Positions 40,794-50,308 are shown, counted from the first letter of the stretch. The stretch is 64,000 nucleotides of DNA from Vibrio japonicus (GCF_024582835.1 NZ_CP102097.1:1054001-1118000), one strand, 5' to 3'. Numbers and translations are program-made. Notes: generated by a model from the sequence alone, not told the origin.

Positions 40794-41969
40794 TTAGTTT
40801 ACCTCAGAGAAACTCCCCTTTAGACGCTTGAAAATGGAGTGAGGTAGAAAAGCTACGAATAGTGCTAATACTTTCTCCTTTGCTGAGAATTGATGCCCAA
40901 CCTCCTGTGCAAGACTCCTAATTTCCTGAATGAATGGGTCACTACGTTTCTTATGATTCAAAATATGCTCAGCAATATACCAACTTCTTCCTTTCTCCCA
41001 TTTTGATAAATCAAACACCTCATGATAAGAGTGGATTTTTCCAATGAGTTCCAACGTTAATAATGTTCGACCACACTTCCAACAAATTGAACAATTGTCA
41101 ATGCGGTTTGGTGCAATGCAAACATTCAGCAGTGAATATGAGTTTTTAAAACTTGAAACTAAGCGTGTTTTATCAATTCGTGAATGTTGCCCACCACTTG
41201 AGATAAACGTTATTTCTTCTGTAGAGAATAAATGTATTGATAAAGGATCAATGTATCCTATGTTGTATGTCGGTGTTACTTGAGTATGTTTGTATTGATA
41301 GGCAGAAGCATATAAAAACTTATCATACAGCCCGTGCAGTACTAACGCACAAGCCGCATTTCTTAATACATGGGTTTGCTGAAAAGAGAGAGCGATAAAA
41401 TCATCCATGTTAGAGTCAATGGGTATTAGCTCCTTGTTTAGGCCTCTTTGAACCCGAGATAGCTGTTCATATTTTTCATCAAATAGCTGAGTTGGAACAG
41501 CACCAACGTTGTTGAATAGAAGTTTGGTTAAGGTGTATGAGGGGGTTGTCTTATTTTCGAAGTGTTCAGAAATTGTGCAAAAAGAATCGATACCACCGGA
41601 AAAACCTGTTGCCGCACCTAGTGACTTATCATTTATAAGTTCTCCACGTGTAGTTGTTAAGTTTTTAGGCGTAACAGAAATAATGGATAGCTTGGGAGCT
41701 ATTTCTTTCATTAATGGCATGAAATAATTTTGGAGGTTGTAGAAAAGGCTTTCAGAAATATCCCCATCTACAATGATATCTTCCCCTAGTAACATTGCTT
41801 GTGGTAGTAATGCCACCAAAAACGCATCAGCCCTATTCGGTTGAATGTTTTTAGCGTATTGGATAGGGACTGAAAACCATAACTCTTTACTTTCTCCACT
41901 AATTTCTATCACCGAGGCAAAGATAGAGCGATTACGTTTGCTGTAAACTTCGGGTAAATTTATTTTCAT
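40794..41969 (-). CDS. PP-loop (N-type ATPase) protein
   Basis: 391 residues. GFSGGIDSFCT (about 121-131) is the SGGxDS PP-loop that adenylates substrates. A C-terminal CSICWKCGRT zinc site is also present. The architecture recalls ExsB/asparagine synthetase-like ATP pyrophosphatases of unknown specificity found near surface-glycan or peptide-modification genes. It is convergent with the HprK operon; they are 118 bp apart. ATG at 41969 with AGGAAG upstream. Confidence 0.75.
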   Translation of the reverse strand: MKINLPEVYSKRNRSIFASVIEISGESKELWFSVPIQYAKNIQPNRADAFLVALLPQAMLLGEDIIVDGDISESLFYNLQNYFMPLMKEIAPKLSIISVTPKNLTTTRGELINDKSLGAATGFSGGIDSFCTISEHFENKTTPSYTLTKLLFNNVGAVPTQLFDEKYEQLSRVQRGLNKELIPIDSNMDDFIALSFQQTHVLRNAACALVLHGLYDKFLYASAYQYKHTQVTPTYNIGYIDPLSIHLFSTEEITFISSGGQHSRIDKTRLVSSFKNSYSLLNVCIAPNRIDNCSICWKCGRTLLTLELIGKIHSYHEVFDLSKWEKGRSWYIAEHILNHKKRSDPFIQEIRSLAQEVGHQFSAKEKVLALFVAFLPHSIFKRLKGSFSEVN

Positions 41970-42336
41970 TCTGGCTTCCTAGTCATCGATAAAAAGGCTG
42001 TAGGTTCCATCCTTCGCTAAAGCACATTTCTAAATGTGATCTGCTGGCGTTTTCTAATCAAGTGATGATTCCTCTACGGGTGTTAGTCGCAGTGTTACTC
42101 ATTCTTTTCTTTGTTGGGGAGATCGGCTTAGTTTAAGTGTAGAGGCTTTTGATTTTTATGCAGAGTTTGCACTCTATAATGGCTTTGATGTGATGGACGC
42201 ACCTCTCTTCTAGCCTCGTTGTACCAAACTATGGTGCAACCACCCTGAAAAACGTCGCTTATCATTAAAAAATACAGCATATATAGTGAGGGAAAAAACA
42301 AAAGCTTTATACTTAGAACAAATGGTAAGGTCTCAA
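41970..42336. other. Intergenic region
   Basis: 367 bp without a supported gene. A 23-codon hydrophobic frame (MIPLRVLVAVLLILFFVGEI..., 42065-42136) followed by other short open stretches looks like decayed coding sequence. The left part must hold the promoter of the PP-loop gene. Confidence 0.4.
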
Positions 42337-42705
42337 TTATTTAGATATTAATAACACTCCTACTAGTATCATCAGCGTACCGATAAGTTTGGTTGATGTT
42401 ATGGGCTCATTTAAAAACCAATACGCAAATAGCATAGTGCCGATAAAGCCTAGTCCTACAAAAGGGTAGGCTTTACTGACATCAACTTTTGCTAACACCC
42501 CTAGCCAAATTGCTGCACTAGACACATAAGAAAACAGCCCACCGAGTATAAAAATATTCGTTAAAACCGTAGATACGCCAGATATCAAGCCAATATTGAA
42601 TGAAGCTTGGACTGCTGGGTTAGACATGCCTTGTTTCAATAGAATCTGAGCTAGTACAGACAATGAAACACTGAAAAGGATGAGCGTGATAGATATGACA
42701 TTCAT
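42337..42705 (-). CDS. EamA/SMR-like small transporter (ArnE-like)
   Basis: 122 residues with four hydrophobic helices and the SMR/EamA pattern AYPFVGLGFIGTMLFAYWFLNEPITSTKLIGTLMILVGVLLIS. Such four-helix proteins flip polyprenyl-phosphate-linked sugars (ArnE/F type). Start ATG 42705 overlaps the stop of the HAD-UbiA gene (ATGA), so both act together. A longer frame to 42738 is less likely. Confidence 0.8.
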   Translation of the reverse strand: MNVISITLILFSVSLSVLAQILLKQGMSNPAVQASFNIGLISGVSTVLTNIFILGGLFSYVSSAAIWLGVLAKVDVSKAYPFVGLGFIGTMLFAYWFLNEPITSTKLIGTLMILVGVLLISK

Positions 42706-44126
42706 AATAATTGCGCCGCTATTGCTACCAATCCACAAAAACCAATGGTCGCCAGGCTTCCCTTATCTTTCATTGAAAAAACAATAGGATCATGGTGCAT
42801 TTCGCCGCGGTGGGTTTTTATCCACATCCGCATAAGCCAATAACATAGCGCAGGAACGATTAACCAGAGTATATTTGGATGTTGGTATTGGTTCGTGAGT
42901 ACATTGTTGTTGATGTAAAAGCAGAACATGAGTACTGACAACAAGGCAGATGACGCACCAAAGCTATTTAATATGGCGTAGTCGTTAATTGTGTAATCTC
43001 GACCTTTTGCCCTTTGCTTTCCTTCGCTCTCCATAGATTGAATCTCCGAGCAGCGTTTGACCAAGGCTAACGACAAAAAGATAAAAATAGAAAATGCTAA
43101 TAACCAAAATGAGACGACCACACCTATCGCTGCTGCCCCTGCCAATATTCTTATCGTGAAAAGCAGTGCAAGCGCTACAACGTCCATGGCTACATGCTGT
43201 TTAAGCTTGATGGAATAAAAAACCGTTAAGCTTAAATACGCAAGTAAAACGATGGAAAACTGACTGCCAAGCGATACTGAAACTGCGAAGGAGAAGAGGA
43301 GCAAGATAAAGCCAGCTAACACGCCATTTTTTATACTGATCGTTCCTGCCGCTAATGGCCGAAATTTTTTTTGGCTGTGCGCTCGATCCGATTCGAGATC
43401 CAAAAGGTCATTAAGTATATAAGTGGCTGATGCTAAGAAGCTAAATGCAAAGAATGCATATACTGCTGTGGTGATGTTGTTAATGTCTGTAAAACCGCCA
43501 GACACCATTAGTGGCACAAAAATAAGCAGGTTTTTTAACCATTGATGAACTCGTAGCTGCTTAAACCACACTTTTATGCTTGTCGGGGAAACATCAAAGG
43601 TTTTGTCGACTTTAAACTTAGTCGCTTTCTTCTGTGCGTTATAAGAAGGATTAACCAACACGCTTTCTTCAGCATGAGCAAAGATATCGAAATCGACAGC
43701 GTCGTTGCCAGCATACAAAAACCTGGGGCTTATCTCTTTAATTTTTTTTAATTTATCTTTACCTTTTAAGTTAACACTCTGATTACTGCTAATGTAATCA
43801 TCAAAAACCTTATGATGATTAACCACTTCTTGAGCGTACCTCTCATTAGACGCTGTGGCTAAATATATCCGTCTTCCTTTACTTTTCTCCGTTTGTAAAA
43901 ACGAAAAAAACTCGGTATTTAAAGGCAGGTTTATGACATCAATATCGGCATGTTTAGAGAGTTGGTACTTAATGTATGACTTGCCTTTAAATAACCAAAA
44001 AAAGCTATAAAAGAGTATCAGCGGATTTTGTTTGAAAGCCGCGATAAAGCTTTCAAATAGCAGATCGGTTTTTGTGTAAGTCCCATCTAAATCGACAAAC
44101 AAGGGATAAAATTCATTGTCTTCCAT
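42702..44126 (-). CDS. HAD-UbiA fusion prenyltransferase
   Basis: 474 residues. N-terminal HAD phosphatase domain (VDLDGTYTKTD, about 12-22; NDAVDFDIFAHAEES). C-terminal UbiA domain (about 190-474) with eight or nine helices and NDLLDLESDRAHSQKKFRPLAAG. By analogy with decaprenyl-phosphate phosphoribosyltransferase, it could join a phosphosugar to a lipid carrier, with the HAD domain removing the phosphate. The next gene would flip the product. The specific sugar is unknown. Confidence 0.83.
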   Translation of the reverse strand: MEDNEFYPLFVDLDGTYTKTDLLFESFIAAFKQNPLILFYSFFWLFKGKSYIKYQLSKHADIDVINLPLNTEFFSFLQTEKSKGRRIYLATASNERYAQEVVNHHKVFDDYISSNQSVNLKGKDKLKKIKEISPRFLYAGNDAVDFDIFAHAEESVLVNPSYNAQKKATKFKVDKTFDVSPTSIKVWFKQLRVHQWLKNLLIFVPLMVSGGFTDINNITTAVYAFFAFSFLASATYILNDLLDLESDRAHSQKKFRPLAAGTISIKNGVLAGFILLLFSFAVSVSLGSQFSIVLLAYLSLTVFYSIKLKQHVAMDVVALALLFTIRILAGAAAIGVVVSFWLLAFSIFIFLSLALVKRCSEIQSMESEGKQRAKGRDYTINDYAILNSFGASSALLSVLMFCFYINNNVLTNQYQHPNILWLIVPALCYWLMRMWIKTHRGEMHHDPIVFSMKDKGSLATIGFCGLVAIAAQLL

Positions 44127-44197
44127 AACTGCCCTTAAGCATCTTAGCTTTTCAGTACGTAACCATCGTTCCTGTTGGAAAAACGTACATTGGATTT

Positions 44198-45148
44198 TTA
44201 TCTTAGCGTTTGTATGGTGTGGTTAATCATCTTGGTGTAGAGATCATTAGAAAACCTTGTGGGACCAATAAAATGTATTAAAGACACTTTGCCTAAGTAT
44301 TCAGATAGCCCATTGTGATTAGTGTCATAATTAGGGAATCCATGATTATGGTACTTTGGCCAATTTAAAATCTGGCTACCTTGACATAATGATTGCATGA
44401 CATTGCTAGAAAACTGTTCTGTTCCCCATTCTGACCAAGTTTCTTTTCCCAGCTGTTTTTCCATTGTTTGAGAGACTTCCGACAACAGCGTCCGTAAGTT
44501 CGAGCCTTTAGGGAAACCGGCGAATGCGGCGCAACCTCGTAGGTAATGCGTTATGTGCAGATCCTTAAGAGCAACAAGGTTCATTTCCGCTTTCGCTTGC
44601 ACATGATCAACATTCCAACTTTCCGCCAACTGAGACATATAATCGATAGGCACGGGGTCTGGAAACATGGGACCACCGATAGAAAAGCCTAGGTTATCGT
44701 TAACTTGTTGGTGTATTTCGGGTAATGCGCCAATTGTGACAGTGTCACTGTCCAATTGTATAACGTAGTAGTCCTCTGTTCTCTTGAGCAAGTGACAAAG
44801 CCTTTCCCAACACCCGCCTTTAGGACAGTCCGCGATATCTATGTCAGTGATCTCAACAATAGTGACTCCCTGTATATGCTGCTGCAGTAAAGAGAGATCT
44901 GTTTCCGTTAAACTTCCGTCGTTAATCAGTTCAATTTTGCAATGTCCAAACTTCTTCACAAAAGACTTAATTGCAATTAGCGACATTTTTACTGCGGCAT
45001 GATGCACCTGTGATAACACAAGGACATTTGAATCTTCGACGCTTTGGATAGGAGGAGTCTCAATGACATTTAATAGTGCTTTATTAAACTTAATGATATT
45101 CCGCTTTTTCGCTAACTTATCTATTATATTTTTCACCATGCTTCCCAT
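44198..45148 (-). CDS. Putative GT-A fold glycosyltransferase
   Basis: 316 residues. YYVIQLDSDTVTIGALPEI contains a DxD-like metal site, and later WGTEQFSSNVMQ and a C-terminal HFIGPTRFSNDLY fit a GT-A enzyme of the surface-glycan type; I cannot name the CAZy family. No signal or membrane helix. It lies between hddC and the HAD-UbiA gene in the leftward operon. Confidence 0.62.
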   Translation of the reverse strand: MGSMVKNIIDKLAKKRNIIKFNKALLNVIETPPIQSVEDSNVLVLSQVHHAAVKMSLIAIKSFVKKFGHCKIELINDGSLTETDLSLLQQHIQGVTIVEITDIDIADCPKGGCWERLCHLLKRTEDYYVIQLDSDTVTIGALPEIHQQVNDNLGFSIGGPMFPDPVPIDYMSQLAESWNVDHVQAKAEMNLVALKDLHITHYLRGCAAFAGFPKGSNLRTLLSEVSQTMEKQLGKETWSEWGTEQFSSNVMQSLCQGSQILNWPKYHNHGFPNYDTNHNGLSEYLGKVSLIHFIGPTRFSNDLYTKMINHTIQTLR

Positions 45149-45250
45149 GCTCTCAGTGAAGTTAAGATCGGACCTGGAAAAGTGACAAATGTTCTGTCGA
45201 GGCTTTTTATCACCATGAGTCAGTGACTTATAGCCGACACAATGACTTAA

Positions 45251-45961
45251 CTACATCAAATCAACTTGTGCTTTTTGATAATCTTCGGGTATACCAATAT
45301 CAATAAAATAACCGTCCGAAATGGACGATAAAACATGATGCGAATGAATAGCTTGCTCTAAAAAGTCTTTCTCAAATGAAAATGACGAGCGTGTGGGTAA
45401 ATCACGACTTAACCTACCACTGAGTAAGTAAACTCCCGCATTAATCAGACCCGCTTGCCCACTCTGTTTCTCTTCAAAATCCGTTATCTTGTTTTTATCA
45501 ACTTTAACTCGCCCATAGCGACTCGTATCGTCGATACTTTTAAGCGACATGACTAAATCAGCATCGTGTCCTGTAATTTTGTCACACATGTCGGCTAACT
45601 CGTACTCAACCAGTGTGTCCCCATTGATAATCAAAGCGAGTTCATCAGGGTTTTTGCAATGTTGCTCAATCGCTTTTTTGATTGCGCCTCCTGTACCCAA
45701 AGGGGATGGCTCAATGGAGTAAGCAATGTCCAGATTTTTGTATCGATCGCCGAAATGCTTAACGATGAATTTTTTTTGGTAAGACACAGCCAAGACAGCT
45801 TTAGTCACTCCTTGCCGAATTAGATAATCGAGAACGTACTCCAAAAAAGGCCTTCCAGCTACAGGAACCATTGGTTTAGGCAGCCCACCACTGACAGTGC
45901 GCAATCTTGTTCCTAACCCGCCACATAGCACTATTGCAGTGATTCTATCCATACTTTGCAT
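45251..45961 (-). CDS. hddC: Heptose-1-phosphate nucleotidyltransferase (HddC-like)
   Basis: 236 residues from ATG 45961 (AGAGGAA upstream). Nucleotidyltransferase signature IVLCGGLGTRLRTVSGGLPKPMVPVAGRPFLEYVLD. With the adjacent gmhA and hddA it fits D-glycero-alpha-D-manno-heptose-1-phosphate guanylyltransferase, giving GDP-heptose for capsule or S-layer glycans. Overlap with the gmhA end shows tight coupling. Nucleotide preference is inferred from context. Confidence 0.83.
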   Translation of the reverse strand: MQSMDRITAIVLCGGLGTRLRTVSGGLPKPMVPVAGRPFLEYVLDYLIRQGVTKAVLAVSYQKKFIVKHFGDRYKNLDIAYSIEPSPLGTGGAIKKAIEQHCKNPDELALIINGDTLVEYELADMCDKITGHDADLVMSLKSIDDTSRYGRVKVDKNKITDFEEKQSGQAGLINAGVYLLSGRLSRDLPTRSSFSFEKDFLEQAIHSHHVLSSISDGYFIDIGIPEDYQKAQVDLM

Positions 45962-46535
45962 GGAAAAGTTCCTCTTCAACATAAGCGCAAATTATGTGGC
46001 CAATAAGAATATGACTCTCTTGTATTCTGGGCGTATGCGAAGACGGAACACTGATGCAAATATCACATTCATTCTGAATTTTTCCGCCAACGCCAGCTAA
46101 TCCAATAGTGATCATTCCATTCGCTTTCGCCGATTTCAGAGCAGATAAAATATTCGGTGAATTTCCTGATGTACTGATACCGATGAAAATATCACCTGGT
46201 ACACCGTTCGCTTCAATCTGACGAGAGAATAGCCTTTCAAAGCCATAATCATTGCCTATAGCAGTCAGGATGGAAGTGTCTGTTGTTAGAGCAAGTGCCG
46301 GTAGACCCGGGCGGTCAAACTCGAAGCGACTGACAAACTCTGCAGCAATATGCTGGGCGTCAGCAGCACTACCGCCGTTACCAGCAATCAGTACTTTATT
46401 CCCATTTCTATAGGCATCTAAGCAAGTGTGCGCCGCTCGTACGATACTTTTGTTGACTTCACTTGATGACAGTAATGCCTGCTTGGTTTCAATTGAAGCG
46501 GCAATATGCTGCTGGATAAACGTCATACTGTCCAT
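45945..46535 (-). CDS. gmhA: Sedoheptulose-7-phosphate isomerase (GmhA)
   Basis: 196-residue SIS-domain protein (KVLIAGNGGSAADAQHIAAEFVSRFEFDRPGLPALAL), the hallmark of phosphoheptose isomerase. It converts sedoheptulose 7-phosphate to D-glycero-D-manno-heptose 7-phosphate. ATG at 46535 overlaps the hddA end by 13 bases and has AGGAA upstream. This is probably a second, glycan-specific copy besides the housekeeping LPS one. Confidence 0.92.
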   Translation of the reverse strand: MDSMTFIQQHIAASIETKQALLSSSEVNKSIVRAAHTCLDAYRNGNKVLIAGNGGSAADAQHIAAEFVSRFEFDRPGLPALALTTDTSILTAIGNDYGFERLFSRQIEANGVPGDIFIGISTSGNSPNILSALKSAKANGMITIGLAGVGGKIQNECDICISVPSSHTPRIQESHILIGHIICAYVEEELFHAKYG

Positions 46536-47551
46536 GATTGTGTTCCTTGTTGAGTAAAGCGAAAGGGTTGAATATGTCCATCTAACTCATTGAGTGCTCT
46601 CTCGACGTCTAAGCGTCGGATGGGGTCAACAAAAAGCATCATAAAACCCCCACCGCCTGCCCCTGAAATCTTTATAGATTTCGCGCCAGCGCTCAGCACC
46701 TTATCCTCGATAAGTTCAATCTGGCGAGTGGAAATAGCAGTTGAGGTCGATTTCTTTGCATTCCAAGCATCTTTGAGTAACTCAGCCATACCATCAACAT
46801 TGGACTTAAGGAGACACTCTTTCATTGCATAAGCGAGTTCCTTAACTTCATGCATAGCTTCTAATGGCTTTTTATCATCAGAATTGGTGGTTTTTACCTG
46901 ATCATCAATGATTTGTGCAGACGATCTCGAAACGCCAGTGAAAAAGAGAATCATCTGACTTTCTAGCTCATTAATGATGTGCTGCCTTATGCGCAGAGGA
47001 TTAACGATGACTCGCTCACCATCGTAAAACTCCATAAAATTAAATCCACCAAACGTTGTAGCGTATTGATCTTGTCGACCACCGGACAGCTGGCAATCTT
47101 TTCGCTCTATTTCGTACGCTAGCCTCGCAACGTCATACTCACCCATAGATAAATTCAGGAGCTGCTGGTAGGCACTAATAATGGTTACCACCATCGTTGA
47201 TGAGGAGCCTAATCCACTGCCAGGGGGCGCGTCAGAGTAGGTATAGACTTTCACAGGTAACGGTTTATTGTCGTTAAACTCGCTAACAATGCGGTTATAG
47301 ATCGCTTTATGCAGCAACAACTCGCCTTCCAAAGGGAGCTTATTAAGTAGAGGAGAGTGAAATGTTTGCTCAATATCCTGTGCGACAAAAGTTATACCAT
47401 CCTGTGCCTCCAAAAGTTCAATGGTACAGTTCGCATACATATCTATCGTGGCGTTAAGAACACATCCACCAAAAGTATCACTATAAGGCGATATGTCTGT
47501 CCCTCCGCCTGCAATGCCAAGACGCAGAGGAGATCGTGCTCTTACTAACAT
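46523..47551 (-). CDS. hddA: D-glycero-alpha-D-manno-heptose-7-phosphate kinase (HddA)
   Basis: 342-residue GHMP kinase: RARSPLRLGIAGGGTDISPYSDTFGG at the start, the ATP loop PPGSGLGSSSTMVV and a C-terminal KISGAGGGGFMMLF. The start is taken at ATG 47551 behind AAGGA; a longer frame begins at 47599. First gene of the leftward heptose operon. Confidence 0.9.
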   Translation of the reverse strand: MLVRARSPLRLGIAGGGTDISPYSDTFGGCVLNATIDMYANCTIELLEAQDGITFVAQDIEQTFHSPLLNKLPLEGELLLHKAIYNRIVSEFNDNKPLPVKVYTYSDAPPGSGLGSSSTMVVTIISAYQQLLNLSMGEYDVARLAYEIERKDCQLSGGRQDQYATTFGGFNFMEFYDGERVIVNPLRIRQHIINELESQMILFFTGVSRSSAQIIDDQVKTTNSDDKKPLEAMHEVKELAYAMKECLLKSNVDGMAELLKDAWNAKKSTSTAISTRQIELIEDKVLSAGAKSIKISGAGGGGFMMLFVDPIRRLDVERALNELDGHIQPFRFTQQGTQSWTV

Positions 47552-47700
47552 ACTTTCAATTCCTTTTAAAAAAGTCGTAAAAACGTTTATTCCCTTCATT
47601 ATTAGTTAAAGACTAATATCAATACTTTTGCAAATTAATCAGTCTAGTCCTAGAGTTAGCTTAGGTAATGGATTGTGCTTTTTGTGATAGAGTGTGGTTT

Positions 47701-48831
47701 ATGGTGAAAAAAGAGAAAATACATGTATGCCATCTCGTCTACAGCTTCGACATAGGCGGTTTAGAAAGAGTGATCGCTAACTGTATTGGAGCTTTAGATA
47801 AAAACGCATACAGACATAGTATTATCGCACTTACTGAAGTCGGGGAGTTTATTTCCGAGATAGATGGAGTGGTAGAGCACTACTCATTAAATAAGAAAAG
47901 CGGCCACGATTTTTTTATCCACCTAAAGTTGTACAAGATATTGAAAAAAATTCGGCCAGATGTTTTGCACAGCTATAACCTATCGACCATTGAGTACCAA
48001 TGGCTAACTTCTTTCTTAGATATCCAACTACGTATTCATGCCGAGCACGGCAGAGACTCGTATGATATGAATGGTACAGTGAAAAAGTACCAGCTATTAA
48101 GAAGAGTAATGAGCCCATTCATTGATCACTTCGTCACAGTGTCGCAAGATTTACACCATTGGTTAAGAGATGACGTCCTTATACCAGAAAAAAAACTTTT
48201 ATTAATTACGAATGGTATCGATACCGACTATTATCGTCCTGACAACATCAAACCTGAACGCAAAGGTATTTATGAAGGAAAATTCATTTTCGGCCATGTA
48301 TCGAGACTACATCCAATAAAAAACCAAGAGTTTCTCATAGAAAGTTTCAACAAAGCCTGCTTTCTTTCACCGAGCTTTCGTGAAAGCTGTTTACTTATTA
48401 TTGTTGGTGATGGGCCCGATAAAGATAAGCTTAAAAAGTTGGTCGATAATAACGAACACTTGAAAGATAAAATAATATTCACTGGTTCAAAATCTAACGT
48501 CAGAGAATATTACAGTATATTTGATGTATTTGTTATGTCTTCTTTAGCCGAAGGCGTACCTATGACGCTTCTTGAATCTATGTCTATGGGCGTTCCTCAT
48601 TTGGTTACTTCGGTAGGAGGTATCACGGAGGTCGTAGAAGAAGGAATAACAGGAATCAGTCTCTGTGATAAAGACAAAGACACTTACCATGAAAAAATGA
48701 TAGAGCTGTTTGAAAACAAGAATAATCTCAGCACACTTTCACAAAACTCTCGGCTAAGAGTGACATCAAGTTATAGCCAGAACAAGATGGTTGGCTCTTA
48801 TAACAAAATTTATAAAACGGTATGTATATAA
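47701..48831 (+). CDS. Glycosyltransferase family 4 (exosortase-type TIGR03088-like)
   Basis: 376 residues. N-terminal KIHVCHLVYSFDIGGLERVIANC is the acceptor-side pattern of a GT4 subfamily seen in exosortase/EPS loci. The C-terminal GT-B part has RLHPIKNQEFLIE and the E-x7-E-like site AEGVPMTLLESMSMGVPHLVT. ATG 47701 is preferred over the TTG-type upstream start. Divergent from hddA. Confidence 0.88.
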   Translation: MVKKEKIHVCHLVYSFDIGGLERVIANCIGALDKNAYRHSIIALTEVGEFISEIDGVVEHYSLNKKSGHDFFIHLKLYKILKKIRPDVLHSYNLSTIEYQWLTSFLDIQLRIHAEHGRDSYDMNGTVKKYQLLRRVMSPFIDHFVTVSQDLHHWLRDDVLIPEKKLLLITNGIDTDYYRPDNIKPERKGIYEGKFIFGHVSRLHPIKNQEFLIESFNKACFLSPSFRESCLLIIVGDGPDKDKLKKLVDNNEHLKDKIIFTGSKSNVREYYSIFDVFVMSSLAEGVPMTLLESMSMGVPHLVTSVGGITEVVEEGITGISLCDKDKDTYHEKMIELFENKNNLSTLSQNSRLRVTSSYSQNKMVGSYNKIYKTVCI

Positions 48832-48832
48832 C

Positions 48833-48934
48833 ATGGAAAGTATTTTATTTGCAGGATGCTTGGTGATGGTAGTATTCATCTGTATTAGAGCAACAAAAAT
48901 AGAAAACAATGATAATGACAAGGATGCTAAATGA
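48833..48934 (+). CDS. Tiny single-helix membrane ORF (33 aa)
   Basis: ATG 48833 opens MESILFAGCLVMVVFICIRATKIENNDNDKDAK. Its TGA overlaps the ATG of the next gene (ATGA at 48931-48934), and it begins right after the glycosyltransferase stop. One hydrophobic helix and an acidic tail. Either a real small membrane protein or a coupling leader for the ligase gene. Confidence 0.5.
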   Translation: MESILFAGCLVMVVFICIRATKIENNDNDKDAK

Positions 48935-50232
48935 GGGATTTGTTATTTGTAGTTTTTTTTCTTGTCATCATGGTTATTTCTTTTAGAAAGCCATTTATCG
49001 CTGTATCTATGTGGTTATGGTCTGGTATATTTGTTCCAGTTTATTGGCTTTTTGGATTTGCAGAGTCATTCCGATATAATGTTATTTTTGCAGCATCAGC
49101 AATTATTTCGTATCTTATACTGAAGTCTAAACCCAACTTAAGGTTTGATTTTTTATTTTTTATAGTTATATTATTTTTCTTACACACCACGATAACCACC
49201 AATACAACCCTTATACTTCCAGAAGTATCATGGATAATATGGGATTACTTCTCAAAAGCAGTATTGTTGTTTGTATTCATTTGCTTAATTATTAGAAAAG
49301 CCAACCATTTTAATTTGCTAATATGGCTGATAGGATTGTCAATTGGATTTTTTGCACTAGTAGAAGGTCTAAAATTTGTAAAATCTGGCGGTTTCCATCA
49401 AATTCATGGCCCAGCCGGGCACCTCCTTGCTGACAATAACCACTTAGCGCTCGCAATTCTAATGACCATCCCTTTATTGGTTTACCTAATTTCAGCAACA
49501 CCAGAAAGATGGTTGAAAATAGGACTTATCGGTTTGGTAGCATTGTGTGTATTGGCCGTATTAGGCACAAAATCTCGCGGAGGATTCGTTGGTTTAGTTA
49601 TCGTAGGTGGCTATTTTTGGCTCAAATCCAACAAAAAATTAGTTTCAACGGTAGGAATTATAGCCCTAGTCTTTATTGCTTCCAGTTTACTCCCTGGGAA
49701 GTGGTTTGAGAGGATGGACACCTTAAATGACGTCGAATCTGATGGTTCGTTTATGACAAGGGTCGTATCCTGGAAAGTGCATACATTAATGGCGATGGAG
49801 CGCCCCATTCTTGGTGGAGGCTTCAGAGCTACACAATTTGGACATGTTTGGCGTTCTTTACTGGTAGATTTTGACAAATTAAGCTTTATTCCATCAGCCC
49901 AACCTAAACAAAAAGGTTGGGCTGCCCACAGTATTTATTTCCAAGTATTAGGTGATCATGGGTTTGTGGGGCTATTTCTTTACTTACTTATAATCTGCCT
50001 AGCTTTCTTAAAACTTTCATCCATTGAAAAGTACTTTGGTGATAGTTGGCAATCAACATTGGCTAAGATGATTAAAGTCTCTTTGATGGCGTATTGTGTG
50101 TCTGGGGCTGCCGTATCAATGGCTTATTTTGAATTATTCTATGCACTCCTTGCGATGATTGTCTGTTTGTCTATCATCAAGAAAGATTCTGAGCTAGAGA
50201 ACGAAAAAGTAAGATTTACACCACCTATGTAG
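48931..50232 (+). CDS. O-antigen ligase/polymerase-like membrane protein (exosortase-associated type)
   Basis: 433 residues with about 11-12 helices. HGPAGHLLADNNHLALAILMTIPLL and a large periplasmic loop with GGGFRATQFGHVW and KGWAAHSIYFQVLGDHGFVGLFLYL are features of Wzy/WaaL-type proteins, here the putative O-glycosylation ligase type seen in exosortase loci. It should join or polymerise lipid-linked glycan at the periplasmic face. No exosortase gene is in the window. Confidence 0.85.
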   Translation: MRDLLFVVFFLVIMVISFRKPFIAVSMWLWSGIFVPVYWLFGFAESFRYNVIFAASAIISYLILKSKPNLRFDFLFFIVILFFLHTTITTNTTLILPEVSWIIWDYFSKAVLLFVFICLIIRKANHFNLLIWLIGLSIGFFALVEGLKFVKSGGFHQIHGPAGHLLADNNHLALAILMTIPLLVYLISATPERWLKIGLIGLVALCVLAVLGTKSRGGFVGLVIVGGYFWLKSNKKLVSTVGIIALVFIASSLLPGKWFERMDTLNDVESDGSFMTRVVSWKVHTLMAMERPILGGGFRATQFGHVWRSLLVDFDKLSFIPSAQPKQKGWAAHSIYFQVLGDHGFVGLFLYLLIICLAFLKLSSIEKYFGDSWQSTLAKMIKVSLMAYCVSGAAVSMAYFELFYALLAMIVCLSIIKKDSELENEKVRFTPPM

Positions 50233-50290
50233 CTATACCTGTTCAAAGTTATGATGATTATAAATACCTAATTATCAAAGCCGCCATATA

Positions 50291-50307
50291 CCTCTAATAT
50301 TTAGAGG
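50291..50307. terminator. Hairpin between convergent genes
   Basis: CCTCTAA-TAT-TTAGAGG, seven perfect pairs, between the ligase-like and permease stops. No T run follows on either strand, so the terminator role is uncertain. Confidence 0.35.
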
Positions 50308-50308
50308 C

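Noticed and set aside
42065..42136. 23-codon hydrophobic ORF before the flippase-like gene
   Set aside because: No ribosome binding site and no coupling; may be a decayed gene. Noted only in the intergenic entry.
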